DNA of 64,000 nt from Flavobacteriaceae bacterium PS02338 (GTDB lineage: Bacteria > Bacteroidota > Bacteroidia > Sphingobacteriales > Sphingobacteriaceae). The DNA lies in NCBI GenBank assembly GCA_029959615.1, contig JASCOD010000001.1:124001-188000 (forward strand). Direction: 5' to 3'. Position 1 is the first letter of the stretch; each line of letters begins with the position of its first letter. The notes beneath the pieces were generated by a model. It searched no databases. It had not been told where the DNA came from and saw nothing but the letters and a program-made list of their open reading frames with translations. A program made the translations under genes and the position numbers. This document shows, one piece after another, positions 1 to 8,985 of this stretch.

Positions 1-190
1 GAGCAATAAAGCCGCTATCTAAACTATTAGTAGTTACGATGTATTCGTTCGTATTGATATCAAACAAATGCAAACTGTATTTCTTGGGCTGTTCTACAGC
101 CGATTTAGAATTTTTGCATGAGATAAATCCACTTACTAATAACAGTACTGGAAGCAAATATTTAAATCGATTGATCAAGGTAGTGAACAT
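1..190 (-). CDS. lipoprotein, N-terminal part (cut by window edge)
   Basis: The reading frame starts with ATG at 190-188 and stays open to the window edge (63 codons). The N-terminus has basic residues, a hydrophobic stretch and a lipobox ending in a Cys (VSGFISC, Cys about residue 26), so it is probably an outer-membrane or periplasmic lipoprotein. It lies 16 bp downstream of the FecR-like gene in the same direction and is probably cotranscribed with that sigma/anti-sigma pair. The mature start (KYSLHLFDINTNEYIVTT) faintly resembles DUF4374-type lipoproteins, but too little is visible to assign a family. Confidence 0.7.
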   Translation of the reverse strand, partial: MFTTLINRFKYLLPVLLLVSGFISCKNSKSAVEQPKKYSLHLFDINTNEYIVTTNSLDSGFIA

Positions 191-206
191 TCTAAAATAC
201 AAATGC

Positions 207-860
207 TTAAATTCCAAACTTACTAATCAACTTCTTCTGCATCACTGGTGGCAAGTGAATAAGGTTTTTTTCGTTCACTACAATTAAACCTTGCTTACCT
301 CCTTTATTGTTAAGTATAATGTACGACTGACCTTTTTTCAACTTCACTATTTCTTTTTCGCCATCAAAATTTAACTCGATATCTTTTTTTGGTGATATCA
401 AGATACTTCCACTCAACTCAATAATGCCGCTATGTTCGTTTACTTCTGCAAAAGTTTCTGGTGCAATGGCTAAATTATATTCTCTAGAACTAATGTGATT
501 AACCTTTAAACTCGATTTATTGTGGAATGCAACGAAATTTACGTCATGCTCTTGATTAGTAACAAAGTAATAAAATACAGACCCCAAAACTCCAATCAGT
601 AAGGTAGCTGCAACAGCACCTTTCCACATATAATATGTAGATGATTTGATCGGTTTAATATTGTGAACTTCTTCAGCTGGCAATGAAGCCCTAATTTCAT
701 CCCAAATTGCCTCTTTCGCAATTGACTTATCTTTTTCAGAATGGAACTCTAGGTCATCTACCTCGCTGTTCATTAGCCAATCTTCAACCGCTGCACGTTC
801 TTGAGGCGTACATAAGTTGTTATGATATTTTTCTAAAAGATCGGCGTTTACTTTCATCAA
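207..860 (-). CDS. short FecR-like anti-sigma factor
   Basis: 217 residues. The N-terminus (LLEKYHNNLCTPQERAAVEDWL, seen as two adjoining helices within residues 8-30) is typical of the cytoplasmic sigma-binding part of FecR-type anti-sigma factors. One membrane segment lies at about residues 79-100, followed by a periplasmic part of about 115 residues. That part is shorter than usual and has no clear FecR domain or DUF4974 end. It lies downstream of the ECF sigma gene (81-bp gap) and upstream of a lipoprotein gene. By context it should hold the sigma factor at the inner membrane until an envelope signal arrives. Anti-sigma role: likely; signal unknown. Confidence 0.75.
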   Translation of the reverse strand: MMKVNADLLEKYHNNLCTPQERAAVEDWLMNSEVDDLEFHSEKDKSIAKEAIWDEIRASLPAEEVHNIKPIKSSTYYMWKGAVAATLLIGVLGSVFYYFVTNQEHDVNFVAFHNKSSLKVNHISSREYNLAIAPETFAEVNEHSGIIELSGSILISPKKDIELNFDGEKEIVKLKKGQSYIILNNKGGKQGLIVVNEKNLIHLPPVMQKKLISKFGI

Positions 861-940
861 CCTAATTTATAATACAAAATTAATATTTCTGATGCTTTTT
901 AAGACTAGTAGCGTTAACATTAATTTACCGTAAGTGTAAT

Positions 941-1474
941 TTACTTTTTATTGAAGATAGCCAATTTTTGTTTCAAAGTAGTCATGGCTTTAGTAATATG
1001 ATATTCTACCGCCCGCTCAGAAATAACTAATTTATCGGCAATTTCCCTGTTACTAAAACCTTCTTCCCTACTCATTTTGTAAACGCGTTTACATTGGCAA
1101 GGTAAAGTATCAACCAATAAATCTACATTATCTTTCAGCTCGTTAAACAATACTTGTTCTTCCGTACAATTAGTAGAATTCACACAGCCCTGATAGTTAA
1201 ACTCATCTATTTTTTGGCGGTTAGTTTTGTTCCTAATGAATTCAAAGGTTTTAAATTTCGCAGAGCGAATGAGGTAGTGCGAAACATTTTCCAGCTCCAA
1301 ATCATCTCGACGCTCCCATAGTGATTTAAAGATATCCTGCACCATTTCTTTAGCCACTTCAACATCACGGATATTATTGTAGCAAACCGCATAAACTTTC
1401 TCCCAATAGCGATGATAAACATCCTCAAATGTTTTTCGGTTAACGGAAAAAAGACTATCTACTTCGGTCGCCAA
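941..1474 (-). CDS. ECF RNA polymerase sigma factor (FecI-like)
   Basis: 177 residues, normal for ECF sigma factors. Region 2 lies at about residues 15-80 (FEDVYHRYWEKVYAVCYN, then the AKEMVQDIFKSLWERR core-binding helix). Region 4 helix-turn-helix lies at about 125-165 (GFSNREIADKLVISERAVEYHI). It would direct RNA polymerase to a small regulon. It heads a minus-strand unit with the FecR-like and lipoprotein genes, so the pair is probably a cell-surface or envelope signalling switch. The linker between regions 2 and 4 contains several cysteines (CVNSTNC, PCQC), which is unusual but of unknown meaning. Confidence 0.9.
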   Translation of the reverse strand: MATEVDSLFSVNRKTFEDVYHRYWEKVYAVCYNNIRDVEVAKEMVQDIFKSLWERRDDLELENVSHYLIRSAKFKTFEFIRNKTNRQKIDEFNYQGCVNSTNCTEEQVLFNELKDNVDLLVDTLPCQCKRVYKMSREEGFSNREIADKLVISERAVEYHITKAMTTLKQKLAIFNKK

Positions 1475-1540
1475 ACTTTATGGTTTTCCGCAAATATAGT
1501 CTTATTTAGACTGATTATAAACAGAATTTTAAGAAAATAA

Positions 1541-1568
1541 AAGTCCCGATAAATCGGGACTTCTGTTC
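1541..1568 (-). terminator. rho-independent terminator of the S74 gene
   Basis: An inverted repeat AAGTCCCGAT / ATCGGGACTT (1541-1562) lies just after the stop codon of the minus-strand gene at 1568. On the minus strand it is followed by a T-rich run (TTTTATTTTC). It separates this gene from the downstream sigma-factor gene. Confidence 0.8.
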
Positions 1569-1984
1569 TATTTAGATTTTGCGCTTCTCAAAGTACTTAT
1601 TTCCTTTTTTAACGCTTCTATTTGCAATTGCTGTTCTTTAATGCTACCTACCAAAAGAGGGATTAAAGTTTCGTAATCTACTACTGGAACAGTGGCTGTT
1701 TTAGTACTATTTTTACCAGCGACATAAGTTTTTTGTTGGTTAACAAGTAACTCTGGCGCAACTTTAGCAACTTCCTCTACAGCAAATCCACTTTGTTTTT
1801 GCGTACTTAATTTCAACTTACCGGCCCAATCCTTATCATAGCTAAAATTAACTGGTGTCAATTTTAATACTGTATTTAATGAATTATTGATTGAAGTGAT
1901 TTCAGTTTGTTTAACTGTCTGTGCATTAGCGCTAAGGGCGAAGCCAACCATGGCGATAGCACCTAATAAAAGTGATTTTTTCAT
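1568..1984 (-). CDS. secreted protein with peptidase S74-like (endosialidase chaperone) domain
   Basis: 138 residues with a signal peptide (about 1-21, cleavage after SANA). The C-terminal half matches the pattern of the S74 intramolecular chaperone domain: SGFAVEEVAKVAPEL, then VDYETLIPLLVGSIKEQQLQIEALKKEI, which ends in a predicted coiled coil. In phage tail spikes and many Bacteroidota surface proteins this domain trimerises a long upstream stalk and then cleaves itself off. Here almost no stalk precedes it, so the protein may be a minimal trimeric surface or periplasmic protein. The gene stands alone with its own terminator. Confidence 0.75.
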   Translation of the reverse strand: MKKSLLLGAIAMVGFALSANAQTVKQTEITSINNSLNTVLKLTPVNFSYDKDWAGKLKLSTQKQSGFAVEEVAKVAPELLVNQQKTYVAGKNSTKTATVPVVDYETLIPLLVGSIKEQQLQIEALKKEISTLRSAKSK

Positions 1985-2094
1985 TTTAATTGTGGATGAT
2001 GATGAAAAATTATCGTAATCAGTAGATCACAATGATTTCATCGATGGTACATTTATATTAATAAAATTTGGTATGGTTTGATGTTTTGCGAAGC

Positions 2095-2409
2095 TTAAGC
2101 AAAATCAGGTGGAGGCGTATTCAATTGAGGGTAAGTTTCTGGAAGCGAAGCCTCAATATCAGCATTGATTTTTACAGCAATTGAGGTTGCTGGCTTCAAA
2201 TGATAGCGCATCTTTTCCTGCAGGTAAAAATGATGGGAAGTCTCTTTTACGTTCTCTTCCCCACCCTCCTTTGCTTCATCACTGCTATCGGTCACTACCG
2301 TTTCAGTGGCTTTTTTGGTATCAATTACAAAAACATGCGCACTGTACACTAAGCCTAGCAAAAAGAGCAGGCAAAGCATCATCAGGCTTCTAAGTTCTTG
2401 TTTTTTCAT
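2095..2409 (-). CDS. small single-pass membrane protein, unknown
   Basis: 104 residues from the ATG at 2409-2407 (MKKQELRSLM); the frame is open 11 codons further upstream, but the Lys-rich start before the membrane helix is the better choice. One hydrophobic helix lies at about residues 9-28. It is followed by an acidic stretch with many Glu/Asp, and the protein ends in a Pro-rich tail (TPPPDFA). I recognise no family. It is divergent from the ECF sigma gene at 2583 with about 170 bp between them. It is probably real because of its membrane-protein composition, but this is not certain. Confidence 0.55.
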   Translation of the reverse strand: MKKQELRSLMMLCLLFLLGLVYSAHVFVIDTKKATETVVTDSSDEAKEGGEENVKETSHHFYLQEKMRYHLKPATSIAVKINADIEASLPETYPQLNTPPPDFA

Positions 2410-2563
2410 ACTGCAAATATAAACGATAGAAAATAAGCTCAAATCATTTATCTGTAAAACAACAGCTTACTTTAGGCAAAAGTTCCAATCTCTCGTTATT
2501 TTTACATCGATAGCCAATTTGGATAAATTATTTAGAACAATTCTAAACAAAAAATAAATATCC

Positions 2564-2571
2564 TATATTTG
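2564..2571 (+). promoter_or_regulatory. TAnnTTTG -7 promoter box before the sigma gene
   Basis: TATATTTG fits the Bacteroidota -7 consensus TAnnTTTG and lies 11 bp before the ATG at 2583. Transcription would then start only a few bases before the start codon, so the leader would be very short. No clear -33 TTTG box is seen at the usual distance, so confidence is moderate. Confidence 0.45.
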
Positions 2572-2582
2572 TCCCCTGAAAT

Positions 2583-3119
2583 ATGCACACCGACCTTTGG
2601 GATAAAATTCGTATCGGTGATACTACGGCAATGAAGACCTTGTATCAAGCCTGCTACCAGCAGCTGTATATCTATGGCTTTAAGTTAATTACAGATAAAG
2701 AAAAAACCAAAGACAGCATTCACGAGCTTTTTTGCGAAGTGTGGGAGAAGAGAAATTCGTTACAACAAGTCAATCATGTTCCGGCCTATCTTAAAATTTG
2801 TTTGCGTAACAAGCTGTTGAAGCAAATTAAACAAGATACGCTAACTGCAAGCTTAGATGATTTTACAGAGTTAGAAAGTTTAAAGGAAGTTTCCTATGAA
2901 GACTTATTAATCGCTAGTCAGCAAGATGCCGCTAGTCAGTTTAAGTTAAAAATAGGAATTGAAAAATTAACTCCAACGCAAAGAGAAATCATCAAATTAA
3001 AGTTTTTTGATGGGTTAAACTACGAAACTATCGCCCATAACCTTCAGCTGAAACAACGTACGGTTTACAATCACGCACACAGTGCAATTAGCCAATTACG
3101 CAACTTTTTTAACCTATAA
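2583..3119 (+). CDS. ECF RNA polymerase sigma factor (FecI-like)
   Basis: 178 residues. Region 2 is in the N-terminal half (ACYQQLYIYGFKLITDKEKTKDSIHELFCEVWEKR, described here by its core helix at about residues 23-57). Region 4 is at about 120-165 (LTPTQREIIKLKFFDGLNYETIA, then the recognition helix KQRTVYNHAHSAI). It is followed in the same direction by FecR, SusC and SusD genes, the normal order for a sigma factor that switches on an outer-membrane import locus. Expected role: transcription of 3227-10883 when the receptor binds its substrate. That link is inferred from gene order. Confidence 0.92.
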   Translation: MHTDLWDKIRIGDTTAMKTLYQACYQQLYIYGFKLITDKEKTKDSIHELFCEVWEKRNSLQQVNHVPAYLKICLRNKLLKQIKQDTLTASLDDFTELESLKEVSYEDLLIASQQDAASQFKLKIGIEKLTPTQREIIKLKFFDGLNYETIAHNLQLKQRTVYNHAHSAISQLRNFFNL

Positions 3120-3131
3120 AGCACTGTATTA

Positions 3132-3166
3132 CAGAAGTTTTTTTTATTTTTCTAAAAAAACTTCTG
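3132..3166 (+). promoter_or_regulatory. stem-loop between sigma and anti-sigma genes
   Basis: A perfect 13-bp inverted repeat CAGAAGTTTTTTT (3132-3144) / AAAAAAACTTCTG (3154-3166) with a 9-nt loop begins 12 bp after the sigma stop codon. It is not followed by a T-run on the plus strand, so it looks less like a simple terminator than a partial attenuator or mRNA-stability hairpin. It could lower expression of FecR-SusCD relative to the sigma factor. Confidence 0.55.
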
Positions 3167-3226
3167 GTAAAAATAGACTTCTCCGCACTCTTATCTATAA
3201 CTAGTCTAAAAAAATAGTTTTAATAG

Positions 3227-4234
3227 ATGAAATTTCACCTCTATCGTGCGGAGGATTTTGCCGCTGACGAATCTTTTATTGCCTACTACCTACAAACTGA
3301 CGACAAGGCAGTTACTTTTTGGGAAAACTGGATCAGTCTCAATCCTGAGAAGTTAGATGAAATTTATAATGCAGAGCTCATACTAGCAAAACTGCATCTA
3401 CAACTTGATGAACCAGAACTAAATGAAGCTTTTGAGAAATTCGACAGTTTTCTAAATGCTAGTAATAATGACTTAGAGCTGAAACCCGTTAAAAGCAAAA
3501 GACTATTCAACTATACCAAATTGGCTGCAGCTGCTTCATTGTTAATTATTTGCTCAGCTGCAATTTACTTTTTCAATAGCACTACAGCTACACAAGCATA
3601 CCTAAGCTACCACAACGGTTACGGTAAAACTGCTGTAATCACCCTCGAAGATGGATCTAAAATATCATTAAACAGCAATAGCACTTTAAAATATCCGCAA
3701 CATTTTACCAACGATAAAAGAGAGGTTGAGTTGGAAGGCGAAGGTTTTTTTGAAATTAGTAAAGACAAGGACAGACCTTTTACCGTAAACACCAATAAGC
3801 TAAAAACTACCGTTTTAGGAACAAAATTTAATGTTTCTGCTTACAAAAATTCAGCCGAGGTATCAGTGGCTCTAGTTGAAGGAAGTGTAGCTGTTGAACT
3901 GAACGACAAAAGCCAAAAAATCACTTTAAGGCCTACAGAAATGATATCAGTTAAAGGAACTTCCAACCAATTGATAAAAACAAATTTCGACTCCAACAAA
4001 ACAACCGCCTGGCAAACTGGCGCTATCATTTTCGAAAATGCTTCGTTTGACGATATCGCTACCAAACTAAATAATGCTTACGGGATCACCATCATTAATA
4101 AAACTGGCGATAACTATTGGCAATACTCAGGAAGTTTCACCAAAACTGATTATGTAAGCATCATCCAAAATATCTGCTTTGCCAAACGAATTAACTATAA
4201 AATCACCAACAACATCATAACCCTAGTTCCATAA
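3227..4234 (+). CDS. FecR family anti-sigma factor
   Basis: 335 residues with the complete family layout. There is a cytoplasmic N-terminal part (about 1-96), one membrane segment (97-116), a FecR domain (about 125-225, with YGKTAVITLEDGSKISLNS, the VELEGEGFFEI strand and TVLGTKFNV), and a C-terminal DUF4974 region (from FENASFDDIATKLNNAYG, about 270-335). It passes the signal from the SusC-like receptor's N-terminal domain to the sigma factor encoded just upstream. Its stop overlaps the start of the SusC gene by one base (TAATG), so translation is probably coupled. Confidence 0.95.
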   Translation: MKFHLYRAEDFAADESFIAYYLQTDDKAVTFWENWISLNPEKLDEIYNAELILAKLHLQLDEPELNEAFEKFDSFLNASNNDLELKPVKSKRLFNYTKLAAAASLLIICSAAIYFFNSTTATQAYLSYHNGYGKTAVITLEDGSKISLNSNSTLKYPQHFTNDKREVELEGEGFFEISKDKDRPFTVNTNKLKTTVLGTKFNVSAYKNSAEVSVALVEGSVAVELNDKSQKITLRPTEMISVKGTSNQLIKTNFDSNKTTAWQTGAIIFENASFDDIATKLNNAYGITIINKTGDNYWQYSGSFTKTDYVSIIQNICFAKRINYKITNNIITLVP

Positions 4235-7200
4235 TGAATAAAATTTACCCTAAAATCCTTTTAGTATTTACGCTCCTCTTATTCTATCATACCGTGCCTG
4301 CATCGGCTCAAAGCAAAAATCCAACGGTAACAGTTAATGTATATCAAAAGCCATTAAGTGTTGTACTTAAGGATATCGAAAAACAAACAGGCTTAGCTTT
4401 TAATTACGACAAAAACGAAGTTGATCTTTCGCAATTGCTTACAGTAAACACTACAGGTAACCTGAAAGAGGTGCTAACCTTACTATCAGGAAAGTCGGGT
4501 TTGGATTTCAATATGGCAGGCAATAACATCGCTATCAGAAAAGGAATTAGAAAGGCTGCGCCTCAAGCAAAATTAATTACGGGTGTGGTCACTAGCCGAC
4601 AAGATGGTTCGCCACTTCCTGGTGTAAACGTATTTAGAAAAGGGACTAGACAAAGTGCCATAACTAATGCAGAAGGCGAATTCACCATCAGATTAGTGGG
4701 TGAAAACATTGACAAAACAATATTAGAGTTTGTTTACATCGGCATGCTTCGCAAAGATGTTATTTTAGGCAAACAAACTTATGTAAAAGTAGAAATGGAC
4801 AACGACGTCTTCGGAATGGACGAAGTTGTAGTCACCAGTTCATACACTAAGGATAAACGTAGAGAAGATGTAGTGGGAAGTATTTCGCAATTATCTAGCA
4901 AGCAATTACAAACTTACAGGCCTATTGAAAGTTTCGACAAAATGCTCGAAGGTATGGTGGCTGGTGTTTATGTAGAAACCACTACCGAAATGAATACACC
5001 TGTTCGAATTAACATTCGTGGTCAGGGCTCTTTACCAAACATTGGAGTAAGCAGAAGTACCTCTACGCAGCCTTTATTTGTAATTGACGGTGTACCAGCC
5101 TATGAGCAACAAAGAAATAGTGAAGCTTCTATATTTAATGGCGAAAGCTACCTCAATCCATTGTCAAACATCAATCCAGATGATATTAAAAGTGTATCTG
5201 TACTAAAAGATGCAACCGCTTCTGCCTTATATGGTGCTGATGCAGCCAATGGCGTAATCATTATCACCACTAAAAGTGGCGAAGCTGGCAACACAAGGTT
5301 TAATATTAATTATGATACTGGTATTTCTCGTTTCATTAACGAATATAAATGGCTAAGTGGACCACAATATCACAGTGTATTAAGAGAAGCCTACATTAAT
5401 GGCGGCCGTTCTGTTACCGATGCTACGCAGTTTGCTGGTAGCAGCAGCATCAATACCGATTGGTTCGATTTAGTGAATAGAACACCTATTTACCAAAACA
5501 TCGGCGTAGACCTTTCTGGCGGCACAGGAAAAACCACTTATCGTTTATCGGGTGGTTATAGAGATGAAAAGTCTGCTGCTATAGGTAACGATCTACAAAA
5601 AGTATACTTGCGTTTAAGGGTAGATCAGCAAATTAATGACAAATTTAAAGTGGGCTTCAACCTTAGCCCAACGTATACCCAAGGCAATAATTTATCTGCT
5701 TTTGGCGGTGTAATCTTACCTCCAAATATTGCTGCTGTTTCAGCAGATGGTACTTATCAAGATATACTAAATGTACCAAATCCATTGGCCATACTTACCC
5801 AAAATGAAAACAGCAACAAGGGACTTCAATTAATGGCTAATTTAAACGGCAGTTACAAAATCACTGATGAAATCACTCTTTCTGGTACTTTAGGCGCAGA
5901 TAGCTATCAAAATAAACAGACACAGTTTTCATCAGCGCAAAATGCTACAGGAAGAAATGTAAATGGCCGATTAACCATTTACGATAGAACTTATTTAAGT
6001 TACATTGGTTTTGTGCAAGCCACCTACGATAAAACTTTTAACGAAGCACATACGGTTAATTTCCTAGTAGGTACGCAAGCAACAGATAAAAAAACCGATC
6101 TACTTCGTGGTGTAGGTACAGGGTTCAACTTCGACAGATACAGGGTATTGAATATGGCTGCTGCACAAACATCAGCTTCCTCTACCAACTCGGATGCCAC
6201 CATTTCTTACTACTCGCAATTGGGTTACGATTTCAAGAAAAAATACTATGCTAATATTAACGGTCGTATAGATAAATCATCCATTTTTGGTGGCGATAAA
6301 CAAGTTGCCCTAAACGGATCACTTGGGTTAGCTTGGTTAATTAGCAATGAAGACTTCCTTAAAGAAAACAAAGTAATTAACTACTTAAAATTAAGAACCA
6401 CTTTTGGTTCCACTGGCAACTCTAGAATTGGCACTTATGCCGCTAGAGGCTTATACAGTTTCGGTACACAAAGTGGAAATACTTATAACGGCAATGTAGC
6501 TTCCTATCCTGATGTGACTGGTGCTCCAAATCCAGATCTAGGCTGGGAGAAAAACTTTAAATTTAACGTGGCCTTAGATTTTACCTTGTTGAACAAAGTG
6601 CAAGTAACTGCAGAGTATTACAACAACACCATTGTAGATTTAATTTCTGGTGTTGCTGTTCCGCTGGAAACTGGTTTCTCGAACATTTCGGCTAATACTG
6701 GAAAAATGCGCAACCAAGGTTTCGAATTAAGTATCAATACGCCAGTAATCAGCAATAAAAATTTCAATTGGTTTACTTCATTTAACCTGGGTACTAACAA
6801 GAACAAGTTAATTGCTTACAATAACGGATTTGCTGAGCTTTATTCTACTGCAGATAATGCCGCAGCTTTAAAAGTAGGCAATAGCACTAGTGCAATCTAT
6901 GGATACAGATGGGCAGGCGTTAATCCTCAAGATGGTTCAGAAATGTTCTACGACAACAACGGTGTCATCAGAACTGCATCAGAAATTAATACCCTATCTA
7001 TTGGCAACACGATGGTTTTAGGAGACAGATTACCTGATTTCCAAGGTGGCTTCATCAATACATTTAACTTGTACGATTTTAACTTCTCGTTTAACGTACT
7101 TTACAGTTACGGTGCCAATTTATTCGTGAACTATGCCGATGAATCTGATGGCAGAAACCTACAAAACAGGAACCAAAGCATAAATTTAATAGACCGCTGG

Positions 7201-7506
7201 CAACGTCCTGGTGATGTAACTGACATCCCAAGATTATTGATTAATAGAAATATTGTACCTAACTCCTCTCGTTACTTATACGATTTAAGCTACTTGAAAC
7301 TAGCCAACGTAACCATAGGCTACACGTTGCCACAAAAATTATCGAGTAGACTAGCACTCCATAGGGCTTCTGTTTTTGCAAATGCTACCAACCTATTTTA
7401 CTTGTATAAAGACGCTGGTACTAAAGGCAGAAACGGCGTAGCTGAAAGAAGGTTTATAAAACCAGAAACTTCTGCATTTACTTTCGGCGTAAAACTTGGC
7501 TTTTAA
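4234..7506 (+). CDS. SusC/RagA family TonB-dependent outer-membrane receptor with STN domain
   Basis: 1090 residues. In order: signal peptide (about 1-26, ending ASAQ); an STN signalling domain (about 29-110, VNVYQKPLSVVLKDIEKQTG); a carboxypeptidase-regulatory-like domain (about 115-195, ITGVVTSRQDGSPLPGVNV); a plug domain containing INIRGQGSL, PLFVIDGVP and VLKDATASALYGADAANGVI; and a C-terminal beta-barrel ending in Phe (FGVKLGF). It imports an oligomer or chelate bound by SusD, using TonB energy. The STN domain shows it is a transducer that talks to the FecR/sigma pair upstream. The substrate cannot be read from sequence; no glycosidase is encoded nearby. Confidence 0.95.
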   Translation: MNKIYPKILLVFTLLLFYHTVPASAQSKNPTVTVNVYQKPLSVVLKDIEKQTGLAFNYDKNEVDLSQLLTVNTTGNLKEVLTLLSGKSGLDFNMAGNNIAIRKGIRKAAPQAKLITGVVTSRQDGSPLPGVNVFRKGTRQSAITNAEGEFTIRLVGENIDKTILEFVYIGMLRKDVILGKQTYVKVEMDNDVFGMDEVVVTSSYTKDKRREDVVGSISQLSSKQLQTYRPIESFDKMLEGMVAGVYVETTTEMNTPVRINIRGQGSLPNIGVSRSTSTQPLFVIDGVPAYEQQRNSEASIFNGESYLNPLSNINPDDIKSVSVLKDATASALYGADAANGVIIITTKSGEAGNTRFNINYDTGISRFINEYKWLSGPQYHSVLREAYINGGRSVTDATQFAGSSSINTDWFDLVNRTPIYQNIGVDLSGGTGKTTYRLSGGYRDEKSAAIGNDLQKVYLRLRVDQQINDKFKVGFNLSPTYTQGNNLSAFGGVILPPNIAAVSADGTYQDILNVPNPLAILTQNENSNKGLQLMANLNGSYKITDEITLSGTLGADSYQNKQTQFSSAQNATGRNVNGRLTIYDRTYLSYIGFVQATYDKTFNEAHTVNFLVGTQATDKKTDLLRGVGTGFNFDRYRVLNMAAAQTSASSTNSDATISYYSQLGYDFKKKYYANINGRIDKSSIFGGDKQVALNGSLGLAWLISNEDFLKENKVINYLKLRTTFGSTGNSRIGTYAARGLYSFGTQSGNTYNGNVASYPDVTGAPNPDLGWEKNFKFNVALDFTLLNKVQVTAEYYNNTIVDLISGVAVPLETGFSNISANTGKMRNQGFELSINTPVISNKNFNWFTSFNLGTNKNKLIAYNNGFAELYSTADNAAALKVGNSTSAIYGYRWAGVNPQDGSEMFYDNNGVIRTASEINTLSIGNTMVLGDRLPDFQGGFINTFNLYDFNFSFNVLYSYGANLFVNYADESDGRNLQNRNQSINLIDRWQRPGDVTDIPRLLINRNIVPNSSRYLYDLSYLKLANVTIGYTLPQKLSSRLALHRASVFANATNLFYLYKDAGTKGRNGVAERRFIKPETSAFTFGVKLGF

Positions 7507-7540
7507 AATGAAATCATCAATATATTATAATTCAATTTCG

Positions 7541-8974
7541 ATGAACAAATATTTAATACTACTTATTTTTTCGCTTTTAGGCTTTTCTTCTTGCGAAAAA
7601 TTACTCGATAAAGAACCTACTGATAAATTATCGTTAGAAGATTTATTTAAAGATGTACAAGGTGCAAAAACAGCTTTAGCTGGTGCTTATAAAGCTTTGC
7701 TTGACGAAAGCCATTATGGTAAAAACACAATGGTTTACCCTGAAATTTTAGCAGGAAACATTAAGTTTAGCAAAAACACAAACCTAAGGTTAGAAGATGT
7801 CTACGAAGTGTTGGTTGATGCGCAAAACTCAAGCATGAACGCCACTTATTCATCGTTATATAGCGAGTTAAATAATATCAACAATGTAATTAAATACACC
7901 CCGGATGCTGCTGGTTCTGCTAACGATAAAGCTAAAATAGTTGCTGAAGCCAAAGTCATCAGAGCTTTAATACATTTCGATTTGGTGAGGATATTTGCGA
8001 GACCATTTAACTACACCAGCAATGGTAGTCATTTAGGCATTACGGTATTATTACAACCTCAATTGTATTCAGATCCATCGCCTCACAGAGCTACAGTTGC
8101 CGAAACTTACCATGCTATTGTTAAAGATTTAACAGAAGCTATGGCCACTTTCGATGATACTAACGTTGGGATGCTAAGTTCGGGTACTAAGCAAAATTAT
8201 TTTACCAAAACTTCAACTAAAGCATTGTTAGCTAAAGTTTATTTATATCAAAACAATTGGGATTTGGCATTTTCTTTAAGTGACGAAATTATCAAGAACA
8301 ACCAATATACTTTGCTAACCAATGCCAATTATGTAGCGAGTTGGACTGGTCGTGTACCATCGAGCGAATCAATTTTTGAATTAGCGATTGAAACGAATTT
8401 TGCTGGTGGTGGCTTGGGCGTTTATTACGAAAGCACCAACTTATCTTCTTACAGAATGTATGCTGCTACTCTAGATTTAACTGGACTTTACAGTGCAACT
8501 GACGTTAGAGGAGTTGATAAAATGTTTAACAGACAAGCGGTTGATGCGACAAATTACTTATTCACTAAAAAATACCAAGGTGGTTTCTCATTAGCGACCC
8601 CAGTTAAGGTACTACGCTTATCTGAATTGCATTTAATTAGAGCTGAAGCAGCGGTAGAGAAAGCAAACCCAGATTTTACGGTTGCCAATGCAGATTTAAA
8701 CCTCATCCGTAAACGTGGAGATGCGAGCGCCAATACCTTAAACTTAGCTACAAAAGAGGCCGTAATTGATGCTGTCCTTTTAGAAAGAAGAAAAGAGTTA
8801 GCATTTGAAGGCAATCTGTTATTCGATTTAATGCGTAAGAAGAAAGACATCGCCAGAGCAGATGTGACACCTGTAGTTAAAAATCTTTTGACCGATGACG
8901 ACAGATTGATTATGCCGCTACCAGCCAATACGGTTAACGCCAACAGAAACATGAAACAAAATCTTGGTTATTAA
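7541..8974 (+). CDS. SusD/RagB family outer-membrane lipoprotein
   Basis: 477 residues from the ATG at 7541. Frames open further upstream (ATG at 7508) would bury the lipoprotein signal, so the inner start is chosen. The signal ends in a lipobox with Cys18 (LLGFSSC). The rest has the SusD fold signature: EKLLDKEPTDKLS, TPR-like helices (AKVIRALIHFDLVRIFARPF, KALLAKVYLYQNNWDLAF) and the C-terminal RRKELAFEGNLLFDLMR block typical of the family. It forms the lid of the SusC barrel and captures substrate at the cell surface. It follows SusC by 34 bp. Confidence 0.94.
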   Translation: MNKYLILLIFSLLGFSSCEKLLDKEPTDKLSLEDLFKDVQGAKTALAGAYKALLDESHYGKNTMVYPEILAGNIKFSKNTNLRLEDVYEVLVDAQNSSMNATYSSLYSELNNINNVIKYTPDAAGSANDKAKIVAEAKVIRALIHFDLVRIFARPFNYTSNGSHLGITVLLQPQLYSDPSPHRATVAETYHAIVKDLTEAMATFDDTNVGMLSSGTKQNYFTKTSTKALLAKVYLYQNNWDLAFSLSDEIIKNNQYTLLTNANYVASWTGRVPSSESIFELAIETNFAGGGLGVYYESTNLSSYRMYAATLDLTGLYSATDVRGVDKMFNRQAVDATNYLFTKKYQGGFSLATPVKVLRLSELHLIRAEAAVEKANPDFTVANADLNLIRKRGDASANTLNLATKEAVIDAVLLERRKELAFEGNLLFDLMRKKKDIARADVTPVVKNLLTDDDRLIMPLPANTVNANRNMKQNLGY

Positions 8975-8985
8975 TTAAAATTGAC

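Noticed and set aside
8554..8952. 132-codon minus-strand frame inside the SusD gene
   Set aside because: It lies wholly within a well-supported coding gene on the other strand and has no family features.
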